Below, one piece after another: positions 51,417 through 60,153 of a stretch of DNA of 64,000 nt (its first letter is position 1; each line of letters starts with the position of its first letter). The notes under the pieces are model-generated. The model was given only the letters and a program-made list of their open reading frames with translations. It was not told the DNA's origin and did not search any database. A program made the translations under genes and the position numbers. The DNA lies in the NCBI RefSeq assembly GCF_027925445.1, contig NZ_AP027149.1, forward strand, positions 3,360,501 to 3,424,500, written 5' to 3'. This DNA comes from Methylocystis bryophila. Lineage in GTDB: Bacteria; Pseudomonadota; Alphaproteobacteria; Rhizobiales; Beijerinckiaceae.

Positions 51417-53885
51417 ATGGCGCGGGCCTCCGCCGCCAACGCGACGACTCGCGCCGAAGCGATCTGGAGCGCCGATCGCCAGGGCTGCAACGCCGGCGGC
51501 CCCGACCCGGGCGAAGAAAAGTGGTTGAGGCGCCTTGCGCTCCTCGCTGGCGTCATCTGCATCCTCGCCATATTCGAAATGGTCGGCGCGCTTTCGAGCG
51601 ACGCGCATGATCGCCTGCTTCTCGACGCAGCCGCCGATCTTGACCTCTTTTCCAAGGCGATCTGGCGCGACCTTTCCGAGATCATCGTGCAAAACCGCGA
51701 AAGCGCCGCGATCGACGAGCCGCTTTTGGCGATCGCGCCGCTTCACGCGAGCCGCGGACGCAGCATTGTCGTCACCGACGGGAAAGACCACATCGCCGCG
51801 ACCTGGCCGCAGTCGAAGCTCGCCGGCTCCACGCTCGTTTCAATGTTCGGCAAGCAGTCTCAGACGGACCTTGAACGATCGGGGCCTGTCCGCATCGTTA
51901 TGAGCGACGGCACGCCGGCTCTCGCCATTATTCGTAAGCTTCCGGCCCCGTTTGGCAGCCTCGCCGCGATCCAGCCGCAAAGCTCCGTGCTGATCGACTG
52001 GCGCGCGGCCTCCTCTCGTCACAAGCTTCTGCTGGCCGCGACCGTGGCCGTTCTCATCGTCATCGTCGTCGCCGCCTTCAGGCAAGCGAGACGCCGACAG
52101 GCCGCGGAACAGACGAACCGTCGCATCAAGAGCCGGCTGGCGACGGCGCTCTCGCGCGGCCGCTGCGGCCTGTGGGACTGGGACATCGAACAGGGACGCC
52201 TCTACTGGTCCGACTCGATGCACGAGATGCTCGGGCGGGAAATCGAGCGCGGCTCCCTCACGATCGGCGAACTCGCGGAATTGATCCATCCCGACGACAG
52301 CGATCTTTTGAAGGTTGCGTCAACGGTAGCCTCGGGGCGGACCACAGCCGCCGATCGGGAGTTTCGCATCCGTCACACGAGCGGCGCTTGGATCTGGATG
52401 CGCGCGCGCGCGGAGGTCATCGTCGATCCCGAAACGAAGCGCATGCATCTTGTCGGCATCGCGGTCGATGTCTCGGAGCAAAAAGCGCTCGCGCAAGCGA
52501 CCGAAGCCGCGGATCGGCGTCTGCGCGACGCGATCGACGCCGCCTCCCAGGCCTTCGTTCTGTGGGATGCGCACAAGCGGCTGGTCGCCTGCAACGCCAA
52601 TTTTCTTGAGTTCCACGGCCTCAAAAGCGAAGACGCGTCTCCCGGCGCCGCCTATGACGCGGTGATGGGCCGCGCGAGCGGTCCGACGCTGCGCAACGAG
52701 GCGACGCCCAGCGCGTCGCTGGGGGCCTTGGCCTGCGCCTATGAGGCTCGCCTCGCCGATGGCCGCTGGCTGCAGATCAACGAAAGGCGAACGAAGGACG
52801 GCGGCTTTGTATCGGTTGGCACTGACATCACACAGCTCAAGCACAACGAAGAAAATCTTCTGATATCCGAGCGTCGCCTGCAAGCGACCGTGGTCGAGCT
52901 GACTCGCTCGCGGCAGGCTTTGGAGATGCAAAAACAGGAGCTCGCGGCGCTCGCCGAGCAATATCACTTTCAAAAATCCGAAGCCGAGGCCGCCAATCTC
53001 GCCAAGAGCGAGTTTCTCGCCAACATGAGTCACGAGCTGCGCACGCCGCTCAATGCGATCGTCGGCTTCTCGGAGCTGATGCTACAGCAGCCTTTCGGCG
53101 AGCTGGGCTCGAGCAAATATCTCGAATATTGTCGCGACATTCACAAGAGCGGCGGGCAACTCGAAGCGATGGTCGCGGACATATTGGAAATGTCCCGGCT
53201 CGAGCGAAACGAGCCGCAGCTCTCGGTCAACTCCGTCGACCTATCGAAGGTGGTTGACGACGCCGCGACGGCATGGCGTCAGAGGGCTTTGGAGAAGGGC
53301 GTCACCTTCTTCTGCGAGATCGAGGACGCGCTGCTGTGCGCGGGCGATCACGCCGCCATCGTGAAGATCCTGGGCGTGCTCCTTTCCAACAGTCTCAAAT
53401 TCACGGCGCCCGGCGGCGATGTGCGGCTGCGTGCGCGCAAACGCTTCGGGACGATCTGGATCTGCGTCGCCGACAACGGCCAAGGCGTCGAGCGCGAGGC
53501 GCTTGCCAAGATCGGAACGCCGTTCCTGCAGTCCCGTGCGGTCATAGAAAATGGCATGAAAGGCTCGGGCCTGGGACTCGCGATCGCGCATGCCCTCGTC
53601 GAGCTGCTGGGCGGCGGTCTGCGGCTGCGCTCGCGCGTCGGCGTCGGCACGCTCGCGCTCTTCCGCCTGCCGGCCGATCCCACGGCGTCGCGCGACGACG
53701 CTTGGCGCGCCCAGCGCCCGCTGGCCTCGGTCGCGGCGGCCAGGCAGCCTCAGCCCTTGGGCGCCGCGCCGCGCCTCGCTCACGCCCGATCGGAAGGCGT
53801 CTCGGGAAGCGGCGCACGCAGCCACGGCGTCGAGAAGATCACGCGCAAGCCCGGCGCATTGTCCTCCAAGCGTAAATTGCCTTGA
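51417..53885 (+). CDS. PAS-domain hybrid-type membrane sensor histidine kinase (no receiver domain)
   Basis: An 822-residue protein; GGAG precedes the ATG by seven bases. TM1 (about 37-60) and TM2 (about 202-220) enclose a periplasmic sensor region. Two PAS/PAC units follow (LWDWDIEQGRLYWSDSMHEMLG; ASQAFVLWDAHKRLVACNANFLEFHG), then a coiled coil. The phosphoacceptor His is in FLANMSHELRTPLNAIVGFSELM, and the ATPase boxes are NSLKFTAPGG and MKGSGLGLAIAHALVELLGG. It resembles PleC/DivJ-type alphaproteobacterial kinases. The last 35 residues beyond the ATPase domain overlap the convergent kinase gene by 106 bp and may be non-functional read-through. Confidence 0.88.
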   Translation: MARASAANATTRAEAIWSADRQGCNAGGPDPGEEKWLRRLALLAGVICILAIFEMVGALSSDAHDRLLLDAAADLDLFSKAIWRDLSEIIVQNRESAAIDEPLLAIAPLHASRGRSIVVTDGKDHIAATWPQSKLAGSTLVSMFGKQSQTDLERSGPVRIVMSDGTPALAIIRKLPAPFGSLAAIQPQSSVLIDWRAASSRHKLLLAATVAVLIVIVVAAFRQARRRQAAEQTNRRIKSRLATALSRGRCGLWDWDIEQGRLYWSDSMHEMLGREIERGSLTIGELAELIHPDDSDLLKVASTVASGRTTAADREFRIRHTSGAWIWMRARAEVIVDPETKRMHLVGIAVDVSEQKALAQATEAADRRLRDAIDAASQAFVLWDAHKRLVACNANFLEFHGLKSEDASPGAAYDAVMGRASGPTLRNEATPSASLGALACAYEARLADGRWLQINERRTKDGGFVSVGTDITQLKHNEENLLISERRLQATVVELTRSRQALEMQKQELAALAEQYHFQKSEAEAANLAKSEFLANMSHELRTPLNAIVGFSELMLQQPFGELGSSKYLEYCRDIHKSGGQLEAMVADILEMSRLERNEPQLSVNSVDLSKVVDDAATAWRQRALEKGVTFFCEIEDALLCAGDHAAIVKILGVLLSNSLKFTAPGGDVRLRARKRFGTIWICVADNGQGVEREALAKIGTPFLQSRAVIENGMKGSGLGLAIAHALVELLGGGLRLRSRVGVGTLALFRLPADPTASRDDAWRAQRPLASVAAARQPQPLGAAPRLAHARSEGVSGSGARSHGVEKITRKPGALSSKRKLP

Positions 53886-55192
53886 TGCAGGCGGGCGATC
53901 GCGAGCGCCAGCGCCAACCCTAAGCCCGATCCCGGCAAAGATCGCGATGATTCGAGGCGCCCGAAGCGTTCGAGCGCTTTTTCGCGATCCTCCGGCAGGA
54001 CGCCGGGTCCATGATCGGCGACGGCGATCTCGATGAGGGGGCCGGCGCGCCGGACCGTCACCCTGACTTCCCGCGCGTCGCCGCCAACCCCGTATTTCAA
54101 CGCGTTGTCGACAAGATTGCCGAGCGCCTGAGCGAGGAGCTCGCGATTGCCCCGGGCAATCAGTCCTTTCTGCGCCTCGCTTTCGAGCCGCGCGCCGAGC
54201 TCCTCCGCCAATGGCTCATAGAGCTCGGCGATCTCGCCCGCGATCTCGCCAACATCCACCTCGCTCATCCCGTCGCCGACATGGCCGGCTTCCGCCCGGG
54301 CGATCATGAGCAGCGCGTTGAAGGTGCGGATGAGGCCGTCCGATTCGTCGAGAACGGCTCCGAGCGCGGCGCGGTATTCGTCCGGTGATTTCTCGCCCCG
54401 CAGCGCCGCCTCCGCACGGTTCCGCAAGCGCGTCAGCGGCGTCTTGAGATCATGCGCGATATTGTCGGAAACCTCGCGCAGCCCCTGCATCAACTGGCCG
54501 ATGCGCGCGAGCATCGCGTTGAGATTCTCGGCGAGACGATCGAGCTCGTCGCCAGCCTCGGAGGTCTGCAGGCGTTCGCTCAAGTCGCCCCACATGATGC
54601 GGCGCGCCGTGGCGGAGAGCTCGTCGACGCGCTCCAGCATGCGATACGCCACATAAAGGCCGCCGAGAGTGCCGACCATCGCGAGCCAGAACAGCGAAGC
54701 CCCCAGACCCTGACTGAGGATTTGGCGCAGCACGCGATGATCCTCGATATCGCGCCCGACGAGGAGACGAAAACCATCGGGCAAGATGACCAGCTTGGCG
54801 AGAGCGATATGCGCCTGGCTAGAGGCTTCGGCATGGCGACGATAAAGCGTTTCGATCAGCGTTCGCTCTTCCCCGCCGATGGCTGGCGAGGCGACAATAT
54901 TGCCGCCGACGAACTCTCCAGCCGGCGTCGTCACGAGATAGATCATGCCCCCCGGCGCGCGTGCGCGACGGGCGACGGAGAGGCTGAGCTGCAGCAGGCC
55001 GCCTTCCGAGTAAATGTCTTCCAGCGTCTGGATCTCGGCGTCGATGGACCGACTGATCTGCTCGTCGAGCACGATCTCCACATTGCGTCCCACGCTGCCG
55101 AGCACCAGCACGGCGCCCACCGCAAACAGGATGAAATAGGCGGCGGAGAGCTTGAACGCCGTCGTTCGGAAAAGCTTAGCGAGCGCTTTCAC
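53780..55192 (-). CDS. Sensor histidine kinase with HAMP domain
   Basis: A 470-residue kinase. TM1 (about 15-33) and TM2 (about 165-183) flank a periplasmic domain; HAMP follows (ERVDELSATARRIMWGDLSERL). The phosphoacceptor is His247 in VSDNIAHDLKTPLTRLRNRAE, the N box is NLVDNALKYG, G1 is VADHGPGVLPEDR, and G2 is LPGSGLGLALALAI. The layout resembles kinases that pair with CusR/CopR-type regulators. Its start overlaps the regulator gene by 17 bp, and its end overlaps the convergent PAS kinase by 106 bp. The signal is unknown. Confidence 0.92.
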   Translation of the reverse strand: MKALAKLFRTTAFKLSAAYFILFAVGAVLVLGSVGRNVEIVLDEQISRSIDAEIQTLEDIYSEGGLLQLSLSVARRARAPGGMIYLVTTPAGEFVGGNIVASPAIGGEERTLIETLYRRHAEASSQAHIALAKLVILPDGFRLLVGRDIEDHRVLRQILSQGLGASLFWLAMVGTLGGLYVAYRMLERVDELSATARRIMWGDLSERLQTSEAGDELDRLAENLNAMLARIGQLMQGLREVSDNIAHDLKTPLTRLRNRAEAALRGEKSPDEYRAALGAVLDESDGLIRTFNALLMIARAEAGHVGDGMSEVDVGEIAGEIAELYEPLAEELGARLESEAQKGLIARGNRELLAQALGNLVDNALKYGVGGDAREVRVTVRRAGPLIEIAVADHGPGVLPEDREKALERFGRLESSRSLPGSGLGLALALAIARLHQGNLRLEDNAPGLRVIFSTPWLRAPLPETPSDRA

Positions 55193-55862
55193 GGATCATG
55201 TATCCCGCGCCGCGGACGGTATGCAGCAACGGCGTCGCTCGTCCCTTGTCGATCTTGGAGCGTAGACGCGAGATGTGGACGTCGATCACATTGGTCTGCG
55301 GATCGAAGTGATAGTCCCAGACGTTTTCGAGCAGCATGGTGCGGGTGACCACCTGGCCGGCATGCTTCATCAAATACTCGAGCAAGCGGAATTCCCGCGG
55401 CTGCAACGTCACCTCGCGGCCACCGACGGTCACATTGTGCGACAATCTATCGAGCTCGAGATCGCCGACGCGATAAACGGTCTCCTCGCCGCGCGATGCG
55501 CCCCTCCGGCGCCGCGACAAAACCTCGACCCGCGCCAAAAGCTCCGAGAAAGCGTAAGGCTTGACGAGATAATCGTCGCCGCCGGCGCGCAACCCCTTCA
55601 CCCGGTCGTCAACTTGTCCGAGCGCCGACAGGATCAGGCAGGGCGTCTCAACCTTCTGCTCGCGCAGGCTCGAGATCAGCGAAAGCCCGTCGAGCTTGGG
55701 GAGCATCCGATCGACGATGAGCACGTCGTGCTGACCCTCACGCGCCTGGGCGTAGCCTTCGAGGCCGTCCGTCGCAAGATCGACGACATGCCCCTCCTCG
55801 CGGAAAGCCTTGACGAGGTAGGCCCCCGCTTCCTTGTCGTCCTCGATGATCAGCAGTCGCAT
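55176..55862 (-). CDS. OmpR-family response regulator
   Basis: A 228-residue regulator. The receiver domain has the acidic IIEDD, phosphoacceptor Asp51 in VLIVDRMLPK, and Lys in YLVKPYAFSEL. The C-terminal winged helix has LQPREFRLLEYLMKHAGQVVTRTMLLENVWDYHFDPQTNVIDVHISRLRSKID and ends in VRGAGYMI. It forms an operon with the following kinase, the two genes overlapping by 17 bp. Sequence resembles metal- or envelope-stress regulators; no target can be named. Confidence 0.93.
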   Translation of the reverse strand: MRLLIIEDDKEAGAYLVKAFREEGHVVDLATDGLEGYAQAREGQHDVLIVDRMLPKLDGLSLISSLREQKVETPCLILSALGQVDDRVKGLRAGGDDYLVKPYAFSELLARVEVLSRRRRGASRGEETVYRVGDLELDRLSHNVTVGGREVTLQPREFRLLEYLMKHAGQVVTRTMLLENVWDYHFDPQTNVIDVHISRLRSKIDKGRATPLLHTVRGAGYMIRESAR

Positions 55863-56100
55863 GGCGACAATATAGGGGTTATGTCGTCAGAACCGAAGAG
55901 TCGAAGCTTCGATCGCCGAGACCTTCCGACCCTCGACGTCGTCTCGTGCGGGGAGCAAAATTTCCCCTTGGCGCCCCCAGAGTATGCGTCTATAAGCCTA
56001 TTTTCGTGGCGCGCGGCCTTCCGGTCCCGCGCCGCGACTGTTTTGCGCGGGGCGCGCGATGCGTCCAGCCTCCTTCAAAAACGGGCTCAGGCAAGAGACG

Positions 56101-56292
56101 ATGGCCAATCCCCTCCAATTCATCCAGGACGTGCGCTCCGAGGCCAAGAAGATCTTCTGGCCGACGCGCCGCGAAACCATGATCACCAGCTCCATGGTGA
56201 TCCTGATGGTGATTCTGGCCTCTCTCTTCTTCGTCATCGTCGATTCGGCGCTGCGCTTCGGCGTGAAGCTGATGCTGACGGCCGGACATTAA
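56101..56292 (+). CDS. secE: Preprotein translocase subunit SecE
   Basis: The ATG at 56101 gives 63 residues, the short single-helix SecE of alphaproteobacteria; an ATG at 56059 adds 14 unlikely residues. MANPLQFIQDVRSEAKKIFWPTRRET is the conserved amphipathic region before one membrane helix. SecE clamps SecY in the translocon. It is followed 30 bp later by nusG, the standard bacterial pair. I see no tRNA-Trp gene upstream, where many genomes have one. Confidence 0.95.
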   Translation: MANPLQFIQDVRSEAKKIFWPTRRETMITSSMVILMVILASLFFVIVDSALRFGVKLMLTAGH

Positions 56293-56322
56293 AGTTCAAA
56301 CTTCGGAGCGGCTTTCATCCTC

Positions 56323-56853
56323 ATGAGCAAGCGCTGGTACATCGTCCACGCCTATTCGAACTTCGAGAAGAAGGTCGCGGATTCGATTCGCGAGCAGGCC
56401 GCCCAGCGCCATCTTACCGAGCGCTTCGACGAGATTCTGGTGCCGACCGAGCATGTCGTCGAGGTGCGGCGCGGTCGCAAGATCAACACGGAACGCAAGT
56501 TCTTCCCGGGCTATGTGCTCGTGAAATGCGATCTCACCGATCAGGTGTTCTCGCTCATCAAGAACACCCCCAAGGTCACTGGATTTCTCGGCGCCGACAA
56601 CAAGCCCATGCCGATCTCCGAGGAGGAGGCGAACCGGATCAAGGGCCAGGTGGTGGAAGGAGCCGAGCGGCCGAAGTCGACGATCACCTTCGAGGTGGGC
56701 GAGACGGTGCGTGTCGCCGACGGGCCCTTCGCCTCCTTCAACGGCCTCGTCGAGGAGGTCGACTACGACCGCTCACGCCTGAAGGTCGCGGTTTCGATTT
56801 TCGGCCGCGCGACGCCGGTGGAGCTCGAATTTGGGCAGGTGGACAAGGTCTGA
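56323..56853 (+). CDS. nusG: Transcription termination/antitermination factor NusG
   Basis: A 176-residue protein with the complete NGN domain (KRWYIVHAYSNFEKKVADSIREQA; FFPGYVLVKCDLTDQVFSLIKNTPKVTGFLG) and the KOW domain (GETVRVADGPFASFNGLVEEVDYDRSRLKV). It couples RNA polymerase to Rho and to ribosomes. This is the housekeeping copy; the divergent paralogue at 8002 belongs to the polysaccharide cluster. Confidence 0.97.
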   Translation: MSKRWYIVHAYSNFEKKVADSIREQAAQRHLTERFDEILVPTEHVVEVRRGRKINTERKFFPGYVLVKCDLTDQVFSLIKNTPKVTGFLGADNKPMPISEEEANRIKGQVVEGAERPKSTITFEVGETVRVADGPFASFNGLVEEVDYDRSRLKVAVSIFGRATPVELEFGQVDKV

Positions 56854-56873
56854 CGACCCAACGAGGCGCAATC

Positions 56874-57953
56874 TCAGTTGCGCAGATGATCGTTCACGCG
56901 CGTCCTTAATTCACTCAAATCCCTGCGCCACTGCTCCAGAGCGAAGGCTACGGCAAAGATTGACCGAACCGCTTCCTCCGGCATGGGCCGCAAAAGCCCC
57001 TCTGCCCGGAGCGCGACGATCTCGTCGTGGAACGCGTCAAACGCGCTTTCCCAACCTGCCTCGGCCGGCGCTTCGCCGCGCGCGCGCAGCCGCCTGGCGT
57101 TCAGCCGCAACTGGTCTTCGATCACTTTCGCGAGCGACGCGAGCGACGCCTCCAACCGCATGGCGATCGCCTCGGGCAAAGGCGCATCGGCGGCGCGCCC
57201 CGTCATGATCAGATCATGCCGCAGGCGCAGCAGCGTTCGGCGCAGCTGCTCGAACTCGGGCTCGCTTGAAGGATCCTCAGTCAAGAGCGAGAGGCGCTCA
57301 TGCCCGGCCTCCAAGCCCGCCGCTTCGAATTTTGCGTAGGCGGCGGCAATCCGTCGGTGCAGATCCGTCACCTTCTGCCGATCGAAGGGAATTGTGAAGC
57401 CCGCGAGAACCATGGGCGCCGCGTCGGCGATCGCCTCCAGCATGGCGGCCGCCGAACGCCTCGCCATGTTGCTCGCCCGCGCGGGCAGGACGACGAGCGA
57501 GACGGCCAACGCCACAGTGGCGCCAAGCGCGACCTCCTCCACGCGGTCGATTGCGGAAGCGAGCGGCGTTGCGTGCGTCAGCGTCGGCACGACAACCACG
57601 ATGAGGCCCGTCGGGACGGCCGCGGCGAATTTCGGGCTGACGGCGGCGAGCAGCGCCAGCGGGGGCACGGTGGCGGCCAAGGCCGCGAGGAGGCCGGCGT
57701 CAGTCGTTTGCGGGATGAGCGCCGATATGGCCGCCGCATAAACGACGCCGCCGAGCGTGCCAACGAAATAGTCGAGCGTCGCCTTCACCGACTTCCCGAC
57801 GCTCATCTGCGTCAGGAGCACGCTGGTCAGCAGCGCCCATAAGATCATTGGAAGCCCGAGCAGCCGCCCAAGCCCGAAGGTCAGCAATGTCGCGAGCGTG
57901 ACGCGCAGGCAAAGATAGAATTCCATCTTGTAGCGGGCGATGAAACGCCACAT
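56874..57953 (-). CDS. FUSC/aromatic-acid-exporter-like membrane protein
   Basis: A 359-residue protein whose N-terminal half has about six membrane segments (FYLCLRVTLATLLTFGLGRLLGLPMILWALLTSVLLTQ; LDYFVGTLGGVVYAAAISALIP), typical of the FUSC superfamily. The cytoplasmic C-terminal half is helical and rich in Arg and Glu. Relatives export aromatic carboxylic acids or are of unknown function. It is encoded on the minus strand between nusG and rplK, a place normally free of unrelated genes. Confidence 0.83.
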   Translation of the reverse strand: MWRFIARYKMEFYLCLRVTLATLLTFGLGRLLGLPMILWALLTSVLLTQMSVGKSVKATLDYFVGTLGGVVYAAAISALIPQTTDAGLLAALAATVPPLALLAAVSPKFAAAVPTGLIVVVVPTLTHATPLASAIDRVEEVALGATVALAVSLVVLPARASNMARRSAAAMLEAIADAAPMVLAGFTIPFDRQKVTDLHRRIAAAYAKFEAAGLEAGHERLSLLTEDPSSEPEFEQLRRTLLRLRHDLIMTGRAADAPLPEAIAMRLEASLASLAKVIEDQLRLNARRLRARGEAPAEAGWESAFDAFHDEIVALRAEGLLRPMPEEAVRSIFAVAFALEQWRRDLSELRTRVNDHLRN

Positions 57954-58073
57954 GGTCCACCCACCGCAGGCGCGGCGCCCCTAATCCGCAAGGAACATCG
58001 ACCACATAGGCGCAGGCGCCCGGTGCGAAGCGAAAGCCTTTGCATTTCCCCCGACAGAGCTTTAAAAGGCCAG

Positions 58074-58097
58074 AGCCCTCTTCACGAGGGCTTTTTT
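58074..58097 (+). terminator. Hairpin with U-run in the rplK leader
   Basis: AGCCCTC (58074-58080) pairs with GAGGGCT (58086-58092) around a five-base loop, followed directly by a run of T (58092-58097). It lies about 130 bp upstream of rplK on the coding strand. It could end read-through transcription or act as an attenuator in the ribosomal-protein leader. Confidence 0.6.
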
Positions 58098-58228
58098 CGT
58101 TCCCTGAAAGAACGAAACCGCACGTGGCGGGCGCGCCCTTTCGCCAAGGGAGACCGCGTCGGACCACGACCTGCAACCGGCGACGCTGCGCGGGCTCCGC
58201 GTGGCGGCGCCTATCGTTGGAGAAGCAA

Positions 58229-58675
58229 ATGGCGAAGAAAATCGCGGGCTTCATCAAGCTCCAAGTGCCGGCGGGCGCGGCCAATCCGTCGCCGCCGATC
58301 GGCCCCGCGCTCGGTCAGCGCGGGTTGAACATTATGGAATTCTGCAAGGCCTTCAACGCGAAGACCGCGCAGATGGAAAAGGGGACGCCGATCCCCGTCA
58401 TCATCACCGCCTATCAGGATCGCTCCTTCACCTTCGAGATGAAGCAGCCGCCGGTCTCCTTCTTTCTGAAGAAGGCGGTGGGCCTGAAGATCGGCAAGAA
58501 GCCGGCTTCCGGCTCCAAGACGCCGGGCCGCGGCACGGTCGGCAAGATCACCATGGCGCAGATCCGCGAGATCGCGGAGAAGAAAATGCCCGACCTCAAT
58601 TGCTCGACGGTCGAGTCGGCCATGACCATGATCCAGGGCTCGGCGCGGGCGATGGGCCTGCAGGTGGTGGAGTAA
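58229..58675 (+). CDS. rplK: 50S ribosomal protein L11
   Basis: The ATG at 58229, with GGAG upstream, gives 148 residues; a longer frame to 58040 is not conserved. MAKKIAGFIKLQVPAGAANPSPPIGPALGQRGLNIMEFCKAFN is the invariant N-terminal domain, and GKITMAQIREIAEKKMPDLNC the rRNA-binding C-terminal domain. L11 forms the GTPase-associated stalk base with 23S rRNA. It is followed four bases later by rplA. Confidence 0.98.
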   Translation: MAKKIAGFIKLQVPAGAANPSPPIGPALGQRGLNIMEFCKAFNAKTAQMEKGTPIPVIITAYQDRSFTFEMKQPPVSFFLKKAVGLKIGKKPASGSKTPGRGTVGKITMAQIREIAEKKMPDLNCSTVESAMTMIQGSARAMGLQVVE

Positions 58676-58679
58676 GACG

Positions 58680-59384
58680 ATGGCGCATATCGGCAAACGC
58701 ATCGCCAAGGCGCGCGAGGGCATCGAGCGCACCAAGCTCTATCCGCTCTCCGACGCCGTCAAGCTCGTGCGCGAGCGGGCCAAGGCCAAATTCGACGAAT
58801 CGGTCGAGATCGCCATGAATCTCGGCGTCGATCCCAAGCACGCCGACCAGATGGTGCGCGGCGTCGTCAACCTCCCGAACGGGACGGGCCGCACGCTGCG
58901 TGTCGCGGTCTTCGCGCGCGGACCGAAGGCTGACGAAGCGAAGGCGGCGGGCGCGGACATCGTCGGCGCCGAGGATCTCGTCACCACCGTGCAGGGCGGC
59001 ACGATTGATTTCGACCGCTGCATCGCCACGCCCGACATGATGCCGCTCGTCGGCCGTCTCGGCAAGGTGCTGGGCCCGCGCGGCCTGATGCCGAACCCGA
59101 AGGTGGGCACGGTGACAATGGACGTGACCGCCGCGGTCAAGGCCTCCAAGGGCGGCGCCGTGGAGTTCCGCGTCGAGAAGGCGGGCATCGTGCAGGGCAC
59201 GATCGGCAAGGCTTCTTTCGACGACGGCAAGCTCGTCGAGAACGTGAAGGCCTTCGTCGACGCGGTCGCCAAGGCGAAGCCCGCGGGCGCGAAGGGCACC
59301 TATATCCAGCGCATCGCCATCAGCTCCACCCAGGGGCCGGGCGTGAAGGTGGACGTGGGCAGCGTCGGCGGCGTGACGGCGTAA
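58680..59384 (+). CDS. rplA: 50S ribosomal protein L1
   Basis: A 234-residue protein with the L1 signatures: FDESVEIAMNLGVDPKHADQMVRG, LPNGTG, and the family motif GRLGKVLGPRGLMPNPKVGTVT. L1 forms the mobile stalk next to the E site and often represses its own mRNA leader. The gene starts four bases after rplK and ends in a strong terminator. The genes rplJ and rplL, which usually follow, are not present in the remaining 4.6 kb. Confidence 0.98.
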   Translation: MAHIGKRIAKAREGIERTKLYPLSDAVKLVRERAKAKFDESVEIAMNLGVDPKHADQMVRGVVNLPNGTGRTLRVAVFARGPKADEAKAAGADIVGAEDLVTTVQGGTIDFDRCIATPDMMPLVGRLGKVLGPRGLMPNPKVGTVTMDVTAAVKASKGGAVEFRVEKAGIVQGTIGKASFDDGKLVENVKAFVDAVAKAKPAGAKGTYIQRIAISSTQGPGVKVDVGSVGGVTA

Positions 59385-59410
59385 GTCAGCGCCAAAAAAA
59401 GCAATTTGCG

Positions 59411-59440
59411 AAGCCGGCGGGCGACCGCCGGCTTTTTCTT
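59411..59440 (+). terminator. Rho-independent terminator of rplKA
   Basis: A perfect 10-bp GC-rich stem (59411-59420 with 59425-59434, loop GCGA) runs into TTTTTCTTT. It lies 27 bp after the rplA stop and closes the operon. Confidence 0.88.
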
Positions 59441-59491
59441 TGCGGATTGGCGCAGCCTATACTCGACCCGTAAGCTGATTGGGGAACGCGC

Positions 59492-59956
59492 ATGCGTTAT
59501 TTCACTGCGATCGCCCGCCCGGTTTTCTTCGTCATGGGGCTCGCTCTGGCGCCCGCCCTCGCCTCTGGCGACGACGACAAAGCGGCGATCGCGGCGCGGC
59601 TTGCGGAATGGAGCGACGCCTTCAACACGCGCGAGGCCTCCAAATGCTGCGATCTCTTCTCGGCCGACCTGATTTCCACAATGCGCGGCCGGCCTGACGA
59701 GGGCCGCGACGCGGTGTGCCGGCGGATCGCGAGGGCGCTCGCCGATCGCAATGTCAGTCTGCGGTATACAGCGAAGATCGAGGAGATCATCCTGAGCGGC
59801 GAGCTCGCGGTCGTGCGGCTCGTTTGGACGATGACGACGCGTCGGGGCGCCAAGGTCGTCGCCTGGGAGGAGCCGGGCGTCGACGTCTTTCGCCGCGAAG
59901 GAGACGGCAAATGGAGAATTTTTCGCTTTCTCGCCTTCTCCACCGCGCGAGACTGA
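59492..59956 (+). CDS. Exported NTF2/SnoaL-fold (DUF4440-like) protein
   Basis: The 154-residue protein has a signal peptide (about 1-25, MGLALAPALASG). The rest fits the NTF2-like cone fold: IAARLAEWSDAFNTREASKCCDLFSADLI, then strands AKIEEIILSGELAVVRLVWTMTT and a C-terminal GDGKWRIFRFLAFS. Proteins of this type are often small periplasmic ligand-binding proteins or enzymes with unknown substrate. Two adjacent cysteines (KCCD) are unusual. It stands alone between the rplKA terminator and a repeat region. Confidence 0.75.
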   Translation: MRYFTAIARPVFFVMGLALAPALASGDDDKAAIAARLAEWSDAFNTREASKCCDLFSADLISTMRGRPDEGRDAVCRRIARALADRNVSLRYTAKIEEIILSGELAVVRLVWTMTTRRGAKVVAWEEPGVDVFRREGDGKWRIFRFLAFSTARD

Positions 59957-60034
59957 GGGTCAACGCCGCCGTAATCACGGCGTCATCCGCGTGCTGCTCT
60001 ACTCTCCCTGCATGGTTTTGGTTTGCGTGCAGAC

Positions 60035-60130
60035 GCCCGGAGCGGCTTCCCGGCCAGGACATGCTCTAAGCTTTTGATTGCGAGCGAATTCTGATCGCAA
60101 AAGTCTGTCAGCTTTTACGGAACCCGCTCT
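60035..60130. repeat. Dispersed palindromic repeat, copy F (degenerate)
   Basis: The left half ends in GGCCAGGACATGCTCTAAG, matching the GGGACATGCTCTAG end of copies A and E. It continues through TTTTGATTGCGAGCGAATTC and GATCGCAAAAG, which contain GCGA/TCGC stems, to CCCGCTCTCGAG. It fills most of the gap before the 163-residue hypothetical gene. Confidence 0.5.
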
Positions 60131-60153
60131 CGAGCGACGAAAGGGCAAGATCA

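Noticed and set aside
55863..56100. tRNA-Trp gene upstream of secE
   Set aside because: No cloverleaf or T-loop motif could be found in the interval.
55275..56909. 544-codon open frame on the plus strand
   Set aside because: It is antisense to the response regulator and runs out of frame through secE and nusG.
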